The notes: generated from the letters alone by a model not told the origin. Shown: positions 27,647-36,893, numbered from the stretch's first letter. The stretch: 53,841 nucleotides of DNA from Myxococcota bacterium (GCA_024278455.1 JAJRTE010000234.1:1-53841), one strand, 5' to 3'. Numbers and translations are program-made.

Positions 27647-27978
27647 GGACTTTCATGCTCGCCACCCTCGTCATGACGTTTCTCTCGGGGGTCACCAGTG
27701 GATACCTGGTCGGCAACACCACCGCCGGCCCCGCGACTCCGCAGACCTGGATCGACACCTACATCGAGATACATCGGGCGAAGGTCCCGGGAATCTCCGA
27801 GCAGGATCTGGCGGATGCGCGCAGGATCTACGAGGAGTACGACGAGCGGGTCAAGGCCCTGAAGTCGGAAGCGGACGCCCTCCTGCGCGACCAGTTGCTC
27901 GCCATGCAGAAGCAGACGGAACGGAAGATCGATGCGATCATCGGCTCCTATGCATCCCCCGACTCCGGCTCGAAGTGA
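27643..27978 (+). CDS. small membrane-anchored periplasmic helical protein
   Basis: 111 aa of unrecognised family. An N-terminal membrane anchor or uncleaved signal (MLATLVMTFLSGVTSGYLVG) is followed by a charged helical region (ISEQDLADARRIYEEYDERV and KALKSEADALLRDQLLAMQ) likely to form a coiled coil in the periplasm. Size and layout recall small CpxP/Spy-like stress proteins, but I see no LTxxQ motif, so this is only a shape comparison. It overlaps the anti-sigma gene by 4 bp and precedes the PilM-like gene by 14 bp. A role in modulating the anti-sigma factor is possible. Confidence 0.7.
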   Translation: MRTFMLATLVMTFLSGVTSGYLVGNTTAGPATPQTWIDTYIEIHRAKVPGISEQDLADARRIYEEYDERVKALKSEADALLRDQLLAMQKQTERKIDAIIGSYASPDSGSK

Positions 27979-27992
27979 AGTGAGGTAGAGAG

Positions 27993-29702
27993 ATGGCGAA
28001 GGCACTCGTACTCGACATCGGCTCGCGATTTGTGAAGCTGGTGGAGCTCGACGGCTCACCGAAGAAATACAAGATCACGAAGTACGTCAGCAAGGAGATC
28101 GGCATCACCGGCGGTCTCTCGGAGACGATCGGGGCGGTCCTGGGGGAGGCGCACGCCCGCCGCGACGGCCTGATCGCCGCGGTGGACTCCCGAAACATCG
28201 TGATCCGCGAGATCCTGGTGCCCTTCCTGCAGGAAGACCAGATCCGCCGCGTGCTCCGCTTCGAGGCGGAAGCCCACCTCCACAGTCATGCGATCGAAGA
28301 CGTGGTGGTGGACTTCGTGAAGGTCGGGGAGGTCAAGGACCAGAGCAAGATCCTGATCTTCGCCGCCCCGAAGGACAAGGTGAGAGAGACCCTCGATCTC
28401 CTGCAGAGCCACGGCGTCGACCCGATGCACTTCGATCTCGACATGATCGCCCTGTTCAACGCCGCGAAGGCGTCGGGCGCGTTCGACGAGAACCCGAACT
28501 GCGTCGTGCTCGACATCGGGGCGGGGACGACGCTCGTGCTCTCGGTCCGCAACGGGGAGCTGAAGTCCTGCCGGTCGCTGCGAACCGGGTCCGAGTCCGT
28601 GACGCAGGTGATCTCCTCGGACCTAGCGGTCGATACCGACTCCGCCCGCACAAAGGTGGAGGAAGGCGACGGCTCCCCCCGGGAGGACGACCTGCTGAAG
28701 CCGCTCACCCTCGATGACGACGTACCCGAGACGGAGAAGTCTCCGGAACAGCTCGAGGCGTCGATCGTGGTGCAGCACCAGGACGACTTCCTCGGCCGCA
28801 TCTACCGGGAGACGACGCGGTCGATCGGGTCGGCGTCGGGCGGCGGCGAGCTTTCCGCCATCTACCTGACCGGGGCGGCGAGCCTGGGCAGTGGGATCAA
28901 GAACCGACTGGAGAGCCGGTTCCGCAAACCGGTGCTGATGCTCGACCTGATCGGGGAAGACGCGAGGGCCATTCCCGCCGCCGACTACGAACGGGCCAAC
29001 GCCTCCATCGGAATTGCGCTCGGCTGCGCCCTCAAGTACCTCGGGAACGAGGGGCTCGATGTCGAGTTTCGCCGGGAAGAGCTGCGTTACACGCGGAAGT
29101 TCGACCTGATCAAGGTGACGCTCGCCACCACGGTCTCCCTGGTTTTCATCCTGCTGTTCCTGACCTGGCTCAACTACACCAACCGGCGCACGAAAGCCCA
29201 GGCCGAATTCGGCAACGTGCTGACCCTTCTGAACGACAATTTCGTGGCCAAGACCAGGCTGCAGTACGACACCGTGCTCGAGAAGAGGGTGGTGAAGCTG
29301 CCCAGGGAGCCGGAGGACATCTTCAAGAAGCTCAGCGCGTGGAACAACCAGGTGAAGCGGATGCACCGCCACATCACCGACGGAATGGGCATCAACGTGA
29401 AGGGCCTTCCCCCGGTACGATCCGCCCTTTCGGTCTGGAGGGACCTCTTCAACTCCCTGCAGGCCCGGCGCGCCGAACTCGGCTACCTGGTGATCAACGA
29501 TTTCAAGGTCAACCAGAAGACGATCTCGTTCGACGGCCTGATCGGGAATCGCGGCAACGTGGACCTGATCCAGCAGGAACTCAAGAAGCTGAAGTACGTG
29601 GTGCCGGGCGGGATCCGGCGAGATGCGGTGGAACTCGACCAGCGGACCCAGAAGTACAAGTTCGGGTTCACCGCGGAGCTTGTCCCCACGGAACCGCAGT
29701 AG
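27993..29702 (+). CDS. PilM-PilN-like fusion (GspL-like assembly protein)
   Basis: 569 aa. Residues 1 to about 360 form an actin-like ATP-binding fold of the PilM/GspL type (LVLDIGSRFVKLVELDG; CVVLDIGAGTTLVLS; IYLTGAASLGSGIKN; ASIGIALGCALKYLG). A transmembrane helix near residues 373-393 (VTLATTVSLVFILLFLTWL) and a periplasmic domain follow, matching a PilN-like part. The protein thus resembles GspL or a PilM-PilN fusion, which builds the inner-membrane platform of type IV pili or type II secretion. A PilO/GspM-like gene follows after 12 bp. No secretin, ATPase or pilin genes are in the window, so which machine it serves is unclear. Start ATG 27993 with GAGGTAGAG upstream. Confidence 0.85.
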   Translation: MAKALVLDIGSRFVKLVELDGSPKKYKITKYVSKEIGITGGLSETIGAVLGEAHARRDGLIAAVDSRNIVIREILVPFLQEDQIRRVLRFEAEAHLHSHAIEDVVVDFVKVGEVKDQSKILIFAAPKDKVRETLDLLQSHGVDPMHFDLDMIALFNAAKASGAFDENPNCVVLDIGAGTTLVLSVRNGELKSCRSLRTGSESVTQVISSDLAVDTDSARTKVEEGDGSPREDDLLKPLTLDDDVPETEKSPEQLEASIVVQHQDDFLGRIYRETTRSIGSASGGGELSAIYLTGAASLGSGIKNRLESRFRKPVLMLDLIGEDARAIPAADYERANASIGIALGCALKYLGNEGLDVEFRREELRYTRKFDLIKVTLATTVSLVFILLFLTWLNYTNRRTKAQAEFGNVLTLLNDNFVAKTRLQYDTVLEKRVVKLPREPEDIFKKLSAWNNQVKRMHRHITDGMGINVKGLPPVRSALSVWRDLFNSLQARRAELGYLVINDFKVNQKTISFDGLIGNRGNVDLIQQELKKLKYVVPGGIRRDAVELDQRTQKYKFGFTAELVPTEPQ

Positions 29703-29714
29703 GAGGAGCGCACG

Positions 29715-30314
29715 ATGGCCAAAAAAGAGAAGAAGAAGAAACAAGAGAAGGACAAGGACAAGGCCGGGAAGCTCCCCTCCGGACAGGAGATCGACGCGGT
29801 CAAGGGCTTCATCGTCGTCATGTTCCTGCTCATCCTCGGACTCGGCGCGGTCATCATCTACACGATGGGCGACGTCAGGAAGTATGAGGACGGCGTGGCC
29901 CGGGCCCGCAAGCTCGCGCCGACCATCGTCAAGACCTCCCTCGAAGTGCAGGAGTACCTGAAACTCATCAAGGACACCGGCGAGACTGTCCTGATGAACT
30001 TCCCGGAGCGGTTCTTCGGCCGGATCTACACCAACCCCGAGATCGGGGTCCCCAAAGACCAGGTGCTGCTTCGGGACATGAAGGAAGTGAAGATCCGCCG
30101 GCCGTACAAGTACATGGAGATGAGCTGGGACATCGACATCAGCTCGCTGACCCGGAAGCAGGCCGCGCTCTTCCTGCACGGAGTCGAGACCGACTCCCCG
30201 AAGGCGAAGGCCATCGAACTCTCCATGCGACGCAGCAAGAAGAAGGGCGCTCCGGAAGACACCTGGGACGGCCGTTTCGTGGTCGGTTACCGCACGGCGC
30301 TGACGGGGAGATAG
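29715..30314 (+). CDS. PilO/GspM-like membrane protein (by layout)
   Basis: 199 aa. A Lys-rich cytoplasmic tail (MAKKEKKKKQEKDKDK) leads to one transmembrane helix at about residues 29-50 (GFIVVMFLLILGLGAVIIYT), and then a periplasmic domain of about 145 residues. Sequence similarity to PilO is not obvious, but the position right after a PilM-PilN-like gene and the single-pass topology fit a PilO/GspM partner. ATG at 29715, with GGAGGAG upstream. The next gene begins directly after its stop codon. Moderate confidence in the gene, low in the family. Confidence 0.7.
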   Translation: MAKKEKKKKQEKDKDKAGKLPSGQEIDAVKGFIVVMFLLILGLGAVIIYTMGDVRKYEDGVARARKLAPTIVKTSLEVQEYLKLIKDTGETVLMNFPERFFGRIYTNPEIGVPKDQVLLRDMKEVKIRRPYKYMEMSWDIDISSLTRKQAALFLHGVETDSPKAKAIELSMRRSKKKGAPEDTWDGRFVVGYRTALTGR

Positions 30315-31688
30315 GTGCGACCGGATTTCCTGATCGGCGGGGTGGCCTGCCGACGGATCCACTTCGCCGGCATCTTCGGCACCGGGATGAGCGCTTTGGC
30401 GCAGTATTGCCGGTTCCTCGGGGTCGAGGTCTCCGGGTCCGACCGGCTGATCGGCAAACCCGCGACCGCCGACCTGCAGGCCGCCCTCGAGACCCTCGGC
30501 TGCGAAGTGGTTCCCCAGGACGGCTCCGGGGTCACGCCGGAGACCGGGTTCCTCTGCCTCTCCACCGCGATCGAGGACGACAACCCGGACCTGGCCGCGG
30601 CGCTGGCGGTCGGAGCGCAGGTGGTCCATCGCTCGGAGGTGCTGGCGGCGGCGATCGAGGGCAGGAGGACCATCGCCGTGGCCGGGACGAGCGGGAAGTC
30701 CACGGTCACCGCGATGATCTTCGAGTTCCTGCGCCACGGTGGGAAGTCGCCGTCGCTGATCAGCGGCGCTCCGCTCCTGCGTCTCGTGGCGGAGGGTCTG
30801 ATCGGCAACGCCGTGGCCGGGGAGTCCGACCTGCTCGTGGTGGAGGCGGATGAGAGCGATGGATCCCTGATCCGCTACCGCCCCGAGATTTCAGTCATCC
30901 TGAATGTCAGCAAGGACCACAAGCCGGTGCCGGAAGTGCGGGAGCTGTTCCGGACGCTGGCAAGACGGTCGAAACGGGTGGTGGCAAACGGCGAGGACCC
31001 GCTGCTGGCCGACCTCGATGCCGACGTGCGGTTCACGGTCGAGGGGATGAAGCTGGATGCGGAAAGCGTCGCCGTGGCGATCGGCGATCAGACTCTGACG
31101 CTTCCCATGCCGGGCCGTCACAACGCGGAGAACCTCGCCGCGGCGCTGGCGGTCTGCCGGGAACTCGATTGCCCGACGGACACCCTCGCTGAAGCCGTCG
31201 CCGGTTTTCGGGGCGTTGCCCGGAGATTCGAGATAGACCGTACCGCGGGCGGCGTGATCGTCGTCGACGACTTCGCCCACAACCCCGCCAAGATCCGCGC
31301 CGCGGTGGAGGCGGCGAGAGGGCTCTCCAAACGGATCATCGCCATCTACCAGCCCCACGGCTTCGCCCCCACCCGCTTCCTGATGGATGAGTATGCGCTG
31401 GCGTTCCGGGAGATCTTCCGGGCCGGCGACGCGCTCTACCTCCTCCCGATCTACTACGCCGGCGGCACCGCGGTGAAGGACGTCAGCTCGGACCTGGTGA
31501 TCGAACGCACCGGCGAGGTGCCGTTTCAAGCGAGGGCGGTGACGGGCCGCGATGAGACGCTGGCATTGGTCGCAAAACGAGCCCGGCCGGGAGACTGCGT
31601 CCTGCTGATGGGCGCGAGAGACCCGTCGCTGCCGTTCTTCGCAAGAGACCTGGCGGCGATCGCCGGGGAGACCGGTCGGCGGCAATAA
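30315..31688 (+). CDS. MurC/Mpl-like Mur ligase family protein
   Basis: A 457-aa ATP-dependent ligase of the Mur family. The N-terminal UDP-binding part (IHFAGIFGTGMSALAQYCRF) resembles MurC and Mpl. The P-loop reads AGTSGKST where MurC has AGTHGKTT. EADESDGS and a C-terminal domain with DDFAHNPAKIRA (MurC: DDYGHHPTE) and QPHGFAPTRFLMDEY follow. It is therefore a diverged relative. It could be the UDP-MurNAc:L-alanine ligase, a peptide-recycling Mpl, or an enzyme with another acceptor. The start is GTG at 30315, the base after the preceding stop. It ends a six-gene run that starts with the ECF sigma factor. The TAA stop is immediately followed by a dispersed palindromic repeat. Confidence 0.85.
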   Translation: MRPDFLIGGVACRRIHFAGIFGTGMSALAQYCRFLGVEVSGSDRLIGKPATADLQAALETLGCEVVPQDGSGVTPETGFLCLSTAIEDDNPDLAAALAVGAQVVHRSEVLAAAIEGRRTIAVAGTSGKSTVTAMIFEFLRHGGKSPSLISGAPLLRLVAEGLIGNAVAGESDLLVVEADESDGSLIRYRPEISVILNVSKDHKPVPEVRELFRTLARRSKRVVANGEDPLLADLDADVRFTVEGMKLDAESVAVAIGDQTLTLPMPGRHNAENLAAALAVCRELDCPTDTLAEAVAGFRGVARRFEIDRTAGGVIVVDDFAHNPAKIRAAVEAARGLSKRIIAIYQPHGFAPTRFLMDEYALAFREIFRAGDALYLLPIYYAGGTAVKDVSSDLVIERTGEVPFQARAVTGRDETLALVAKRARPGDCVLLMGARDPSLPFFARDLAAIAGETGRRQ

Positions 31689-31845
31689 GGGGCACGCAAG
31701 AATCACTTCGCGGGACGGAGAGCGCTGATGCGCCCGCCCGGCAAGGCGCGAGGACGGCGCAACCTCACTGGTTTCAACAGACGAGCAACGCGGCCGGGCG
31801 GGATGCAGCTGCCCTCGAATCCCGTAGTTATTCTTGCGCGGCCCC
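31689..31845. repeat. dispersed palindromic repeat, copy B (complete)
   Basis: 157 bp between convergent genes. The ends are inverted repeats: GGGGCACGCAAGAATCACTT at the left and, read inward from the right, GGGGCCGCGCAAGAATAACT. Further in, CGCCCGCCCGG pairs with CCGGGCGGG, and GCTG with CAGC. The inner segment AAGGCGCGAGGACGGCGCAA and CTGGTTTCAACAGACGAGCA is shared with the other copies. It begins directly after the TAA of the Mur ligase gene. It may serve as a bidirectional terminator. Confidence 0.85.
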
Positions 31846-31899
31846 TCAGCACTGCAGCAGGAGTTCCGGGGTCACGCGGACACCGCTTGCAGCAGTCAG

Positions 31900-32829
31900 T
31901 CAGCGGCGGCGACGGAACCGCCGGAAGGCCCCGAAGGCACCAAGGAGTCCAAGACCCATGAAGGCCGCGGACGGGAGCGGCACGGCCGTCGGAGAAAACG
32001 GCGGGACTCCCGAAGTGTCGAAGATCCACTGCAGTTGGGATGAGACGCGGGTCGCGCCGGCAGCGTCACCGTAGTTGCTGATGAGACTCCCGTCGGCGTC
32101 AAGTCCCCAGGACTCGATACCCGCAAGGAGGTCCACGCCATCCCCGAAGTCGATGAACCAGCCCCCTCCGCTGTCTCCGGGGGCGGGCAGGAGTTCCGTC
32201 GCGTGCGGGATCGGACTGCCCGAGAAGTTGGTCGATGCGTCGTCCGGATTATCGAAGTCCACGACGATCTCGGCGGCGGAGAAACCGATGTTCGACCCCA
32301 GGAGATCCACCACGTTGAAGCCCGCTCGCTTGGTCCCCGGGCTGCCCGTGGCGCCCGTCAGGCCGGTTCCGCCGAGTCCGAATCCGACGATGGTGGCAAG
32401 ACGCCCAAGCTCATCGGTGCGATCGCTGAGCAGGGCCGGAGAGATGCCGAGCACGGAGGTGGAGAGTTGCAGGAGGGCGAGGTCGAATCCTTCTCCGAGA
32501 GTTCCGGTCCAACCGGGATGGACGAACTTGTTCAGCCCGGTGTAGTCGCCGCCGGGTGCTCCAGGGGTAAAATCGAAGGTGTAGGAAGCCGCCGCGACCG
32601 GGTCATCCAGCACATGCGCCGCGGTGAGCACCCAATCCGGCGCGATCAGGACTCCGGAGGCGGCCCGGCCGGGCCAGGTCATGTATCCGACAGAGGGATA
32701 CCCGCCCGCCAGGGCGGTGTACGTCGAATTCGAAACATCGTGCCGGATGGTCCCGGCCTGCGCCCGTGGGACCGCACTGAGAACGAGAGCGGAAAACACC
32801 ACGACCGCAACAGCAACCCGACTCTTCAT
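31900..32829 (-). CDS. secreted trypsin-like serine protease with PEP-CTERM-like tail
   Basis: 309 aa. A signal peptide (VVVFSALVLSAVPRAQAG) is followed by a chymotrypsin-fold domain with the catalytic triad His (VLTAAHVLDD), Asp (GFDLALLQL) and Ser (PAPGDSGGGWF). The C-terminus ends with VPLPSAAFMGLGLLGAFGAF followed by Arg-rich residues. This is the motif, hydrophobic stretch and basic tail of PEP-CTERM-like sorting signals recognised by exosortase. The protein is therefore probably exported, sorted and released or anchored at the surface. ATG at 32829 follows AGGAGGAGC. No exosortase gene lies in the window. The substrate is unknown. Confidence 0.9.
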   Translation of the reverse strand: MKSRVAVAVVVFSALVLSAVPRAQAGTIRHDVSNSTYTALAGGYPSVGYMTWPGRAASGVLIAPDWVLTAAHVLDDPVAAASYTFDFTPGAPGGDYTGLNKFVHPGWTGTLGEGFDLALLQLSTSVLGISPALLSDRTDELGRLATIVGFGLGGTGLTGATGSPGTKRAGFNVVDLLGSNIGFSAAEIVVDFDNPDDASTNFSGSPIPHATELLPAPGDSGGGWFIDFGDGVDLLAGIESWGLDADGSLISNYGDAAGATRVSSQLQWIFDTSGVPPFSPTAVPLPSAAFMGLGLLGAFGAFRRFRRRR

Positions 32830-33278
32830 GGAATAGCTCCTCCTGTCGGGAGCGAGCTGGGCCGATCGAATCGGAGCCCGTTCCCCCACCTGTGTATTGG
32901 AGAATCGGGGACTTGCTTTGCCGAAAAACAGGAAGGGCTTCCGGTCGCCTTCATCCGGTCGCCCTCATCCGGCTCCGCCCCAGCGGAGCCGAACCTGTCC
33001 CCGGGGGCCTGGTGGCGAGCGCAACGACCGCCGGGATGGCCAGGATGGCACGGTTCTTCCGGGAAGTGCATACGCGGCGGCGTGGCCCCAGGCGGGTTCG
33101 ACGCCTTCCCGCCCTGCCCCCGGGGTGGGGCGGAGGGGCTGGGGGGGAAGGCTGGTGGGGAGAACTTCGGGCGGTCAGAGGCATCGGTGCCCCCGTTATA
33201 CTCGGCCTATGTTCAGCTCGACGCCGCGTATGCACTTTCCTGAAGTTCCAACGGCACTGATCCAGGCTCTGCTTCGCA
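32830..33278. other. intergenic region upstream of the protease
   Basis: About 450 bp with no gene I trust. It contains two near-direct repeats (CTTCATCCGGTCGCC and CCTCATCCGGCTCCGCC, about 32948-32980), a G-rich stretch (33120-33165) and an inverted repeat pair described separately. The protease promoter presumably lies near 32840-32930, but its elements are not identifiable. Confidence 0.45.
33050..33252. repeat. inverted repeat pair, about 35 bp arms
   Basis: The left arm contains GAAGTGCATACGCGGCGGCG (about 33061-33081). The right arm, read in reverse complement, contains GAAAGTGCATACGCGGCGTC (about 33218-33240). Weaker similarity continues outward (GGCACGGTTCTTCCGG versus TGCCGTTGGAACTTCAGG). 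The arms enclose about 140 bp of GC-rich DNA. It could be a small non-autonomous element or a very long hairpin; it is unrelated to the dispersed repeat family. Confidence 0.5.
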
Positions 33279-36200
33279 CTATTCTTCCCGGAACAAACGC
33301 AGGAGGATCCGCACCTCGCGTTCGACGGCCTGCAGTTCCTCAGGGGTCGCCACCGTCTTTGCCTTCTCGGCGAATTCTCGCGCCTCCTCGAACCGGCCCG
33401 CATTCCCCAATACGCGCGCGGAACGGACCATGATCATCGCATTTTCAGGGAGCAACCGCATGGCCTCCCGGGCTGCGAGGACTGCGTCGTCGTTGCGCCC
33501 CGCCGCGGAGAGCGCCACCGCCAGGGTGTCGCGGTACTCGCCGTTTCGGAGATCGCCCCTGACCGCCCGCGTCGCCAGTTCGACGGCCCTTTCCGCGGTG
33601 GCCGGATCCGCCGAGAGGAGGAACGCCAGGTTGTTGACGGCCGGACCGAAGTCGGGATGCTGGGCGAGGAGCTTCCCGTACCACTCCTCCGCCTCCCGGG
33701 CATGGCCGGACATCTGGGCGAGGACGCCGAGCCGCATGAGCACGCGGAGGTTTCGAGGAGAATTGCGGGCGGCCTGCTCCAGGTAGCGCCGGCCCGCGGA
33801 GATGTCGCCCTCCGCAAGTGACATCTCTCCGAGGAACCCCAGGGCCACCGGGTTCTCCGGCTCGATCCGGACGGCGCTCTTCAGTTCCTTGATGCTCTCC
33901 CGGTCGCGACCGCTGCTCTGCAGGCAGCGAAACCTGAGGAGGTGCGACTGGGCCTGCAGCCCATCGATTCTGCCGGCCGCGTCGGCGGCCGCGAGCGCCC
34001 CCTTCCCGTCTCCGGCGGACAGCAGAACCTGCACGAGCCGGGTGTGGGCCGCCGCGGCCCCGGGGCGGATCCGGATCGCCTCTCTCAGAACCCCGGCCGC
34101 TTCGTCGGGTCGTTTGGAGGCAACGAGCACTCGACTGAGCAGCAGGTAGGCCCCGAGGTCGGTCTTCTCCTTCACCAGTGCTTCACGGAGGGTCTTCTCG
34201 GCCGCTTCCAGGTCGTTGTTGGCGGCAAGAGCGGAGGCCCGGATCTTGAGAGCGCGAACCTCGCCCAGGTCGCTCCGGGAGAGCTGCTCGGCGATGTCGA
34301 TCGCCTCGTCGGCGCGCCCGGCCTTGATCAGGGCCAGCCCCAGCGCGGTAACTGCGTCGACGGAGTCCGGATCCAGTTCGATAGCCGCCTCGAAAGACTC
34401 CACGGCGGAATCGGCGTCGCCCCGGCTCGAGCGGAGCAGGCCTTCCAGGAAATGCCCTGCAAACCTGCTCTCCTCGGAACCCTTGAGGAGTTCCACATCC
34501 CGTTCAGCGGTGCTCAAGTCGCCGTCGCCGAGCAGAGCCATCCCCCGCAGCAGTCGTGCGCCGGCGACTCCCGGGGCGAGAGTGACGGCCTCGTTCAGGC
34601 GATCGGTGGCGGTCACCGCGTCTCCGGAGAGGAGTTGCCGGCGCCCCTCCTTGACGAGCACCAACGCACGGATCATCCGCGCCGGCGCAAACCCCGGTAC
34701 CACTTCCAGCACCCGGTTCGCGGCGGCCTCGACCTCGGCCTGCTCCGCGCGCCCTTCGATCAGCGCCTCGAGTTCGAGGACCCGCCCGGGCGCACTGGTG
34801 GGAGCATCGATGAGAACTTCCCGGGCCTTCGCGAGGGCTCCGTCGAAGTCCCTGCGATACAGCGCCATCCGCCCTTCGTGCAGGATGGCCTGCTCGGCGC
34901 CGTCGGGGAGTGCCCGGATCTTGTCGAGCAGCATCGAGTACTCCGCCAGGCCCTCGTCTCCCCGGACCGCGGCACGCTCCGCCAGTGCCATCAATGCGGA
35001 AAGGGCATGCGGCCCGGAGAGTTCCGAGACCTCCCACAGCACTGCGGACGCTTCCTTCTCCCGGCCGAGGTACAGGAGCAGGTTCGCCTTGAGGATGCCG
35101 ACCGACTCCATGTCCTCGTCCGCAAGCGTTCGGAGCAGGGCCTCGGAGGTCGCATCCCGGCCGATGGCCGAGAGGAGACCGGAGGCCTGCACTTTCTCCG
35201 AGAGGGGTGAGGAGGCGAAGCTCTCTCCGGCGGTGATCTCTTCCGCCCGGTCGACCTCACTTCCCGCGAGCGCCACCATGGCCAGCAGTGCGCCATTTCC
35301 CTCCGGAGGGAGTTGCGGGGCGAAACGGGCCAATATCTCCGCATTCCGCGCGAAGATGGCGGCCTTCACGATCCAGCGCACGGAATCGGCGTCCCGGGGA
35401 TTGGGCCGGGCTTTCAGCAGAAGCTCAAGGGCGCTCTCCGCGAAGCCGAGTTCGAGGGCGGCCAGGCCGTGCAGCCACCCCCCCTCCGTCAAGCCCGGAG
35501 AATGGCGTTCGAGGAAGACGGCATCCGCCAGCGCGGCATCCGGACGCCCCCGGAACAGGAGCACCAGAGATCGGGAGCCCCGGGCCTTCTCGTCGAATGG
35601 CCGGTGTTGGAGGATCGCGCTGGCCGTGGCCTCGATGTCGGCCCCGTGCACCTTCAGTGCCCCCGGAGTCCCCGCCCCACCGGTCGGGCCGGCCATCTGC
35701 CAGAGGGCGATCAGCCGAAGCTTCAGAAGCGGGAGCGTCGCCGCCACCTGAGGAGAGAGAAGATCGAGTTGCTCGATCGCCAGTTTCGGATCACCGGTCT
35801 CGATCCAGGCCACGACGCGCGCCTGGAATTCGAGCAGGGCCGCCCGGGCCGCGGAGCGCTCCTCCTTCGGTAACTCGCTCGGCGGGATCCCGCCGGGGGT
35901 GAGGAGCGGCAGGCCTTCGAGCAGCTTCCGGGCGCGGTCCGTCTGGCCGGTGGCGGCGTGCGCCCGGGCCAGCAGCACGGTTTCGGGATCGGAGAGCTGG
36001 CGATAGACCATCACCGCGATCAGGGTCGACCGGGCAAGTTCGGGTTCTCCGGCGGCGATGGCGAGACGAGCCACCGTGACGACGGCCTCCGGATCGGCCG
36101 GGGAGTCCTCGAGAGTCTTCCGCATCTTCTCGAGTTGCTGCAGCAGACTCCTCCGAACCTTGCCGGACGCGACGCTGGAATCGATCTCCCGGCCCGCCAT

Positions 36201-36767
36201 GAGGGTGGCGAGCCTCAAGGCCGCCACCTCATTGGTTCGATCGAACTCGAGAAGTTCCACCAGGGTCTTGATGCCCTCGGAGGTGAGCCCGAGGTCGATC
36301 AGGAGTTCGGCGAGCCTGAGGTGAGCGTTTTCCGGCACCGATCTGCCGGCGGTAGCGAGACGGGCCTCCCGGATGGCGCCTTCCCCGTCTCCGAGCGCGC
36401 GAAGGCACGTGGAGAGCATGGCGTGAGCGGGCGCATACTCCGGAGACAGTTCGAGCGTACCGCGGGCCACGGCGGCGGCTTCCCGGTAACGTTCGAGCAC
36501 GAGCAGGCAGTAGGTGAGCCGCTGCCGAGTACTCACCCGGTCCGGATACTGCCGCACAAGCCCGATGAGGATGATTCTCGCCTCGGAAAAGTCGCCCGCG
36601 GACATGGCATCGCCGGCCGCTTTGACGCTCTCCCGGTACATGCGGCCGGGATTGCGCCCCCGCATGGTCTTGATCCCGAAGAACCCTCCCCCCCCGAGCA
36701 GGACGAGGAGGAGCAGGGTGAGGACCACCCTGCGCCGACTGCGACTCAACATCGATCGATCTGTCAT
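33279..36767 (-). CDS. large TPR-repeat protein, membrane-anchored
   Basis: 1162 aa. A basic N-terminus and one transmembrane helix (VVLTLLLLVLLGGGGFFGI, about residues 14-32) lead to an almost continuous array of tetratricopeptide repeats over the remaining 1100 residues. Typical units are ARIILIGLVRQYPDRVSTRQ and AAVARGTLELSPEYAPAHAM. The layout resembles the long TPR proteins that accompany exosortase/PEP-CTERM exopolysaccharide loci, and a PEP-CTERM-like protease lies next to it, but no EPS cluster is present, so this link is tentative. ATG at 36767; an internal ATG at 36752 is also possible. It diverges from the sulfotransferase gene with about 126 bp between. Confidence 0.9.
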   Translation of the reverse strand: MTDRSMLSRSRRRVVLTLLLLVLLGGGGFFGIKTMRGRNPGRMYRESVKAAGDAMSAGDFSEARIILIGLVRQYPDRVSTRQRLTYCLLVLERYREAAAVARGTLELSPEYAPAHAMLSTCLRALGDGEGAIREARLATAGRSVPENAHLRLAELLIDLGLTSEGIKTLVELLEFDRTNEVAALRLATLMAGREIDSSVASGKVRRSLLQQLEKMRKTLEDSPADPEAVVTVARLAIAAGEPELARSTLIAVMVYRQLSDPETVLLARAHAATGQTDRARKLLEGLPLLTPGGIPPSELPKEERSAARAALLEFQARVVAWIETGDPKLAIEQLDLLSPQVAATLPLLKLRLIALWQMAGPTGGAGTPGALKVHGADIEATASAILQHRPFDEKARGSRSLVLLFRGRPDAALADAVFLERHSPGLTEGGWLHGLAALELGFAESALELLLKARPNPRDADSVRWIVKAAIFARNAEILARFAPQLPPEGNGALLAMVALAGSEVDRAEEITAGESFASSPLSEKVQASGLLSAIGRDATSEALLRTLADEDMESVGILKANLLLYLGREKEASAVLWEVSELSGPHALSALMALAERAAVRGDEGLAEYSMLLDKIRALPDGAEQAILHEGRMALYRRDFDGALAKAREVLIDAPTSAPGRVLELEALIEGRAEQAEVEAAANRVLEVVPGFAPARMIRALVLVKEGRRQLLSGDAVTATDRLNEAVTLAPGVAGARLLRGMALLGDGDLSTAERDVELLKGSEESRFAGHFLEGLLRSSRGDADSAVESFEAAIELDPDSVDAVTALGLALIKAGRADEAIDIAEQLSRSDLGEVRALKIRASALAANNDLEAAEKTLREALVKEKTDLGAYLLLSRVLVASKRPDEAAGVLREAIRIRPGAAAAHTRLVQVLLSAGDGKGALAAADAAGRIDGLQAQSHLLRFRCLQSSGRDRESIKELKSAVRIEPENPVALGFLGEMSLAEGDISAGRRYLEQAARNSPRNLRVLMRLGVLAQMSGHAREAEEWYGKLLAQHPDFGPAVNNLAFLLSADPATAERAVELATRAVRGDLRNGEYRDTLAVALSAAGRNDDAVLAAREAMRLLPENAMIMVRSARVLGNAGRFEEAREFAEKAKTVATPEELQAVEREVRILLRLFREE

Positions 36768-36893
36768 CTCGGTTTTCCGGTGAACGGGTCTCCCCTGGTA
36801 CCGGTCCGATTCTTAACCGCAGGCCGGGCCGGGGGGGAGTCAATTCGGGAAAGCGGTGGCCTGTCCGGGGGGACGAGGGTAGTTTGCGGATCC

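Noticed and set aside
28623..30737. A 704-codon open frame on the minus strand across the PilM-like and PilO-like genes
   Set aside because: It is the antisense shadow of recognised genes, with no motif or plausible start of its own.
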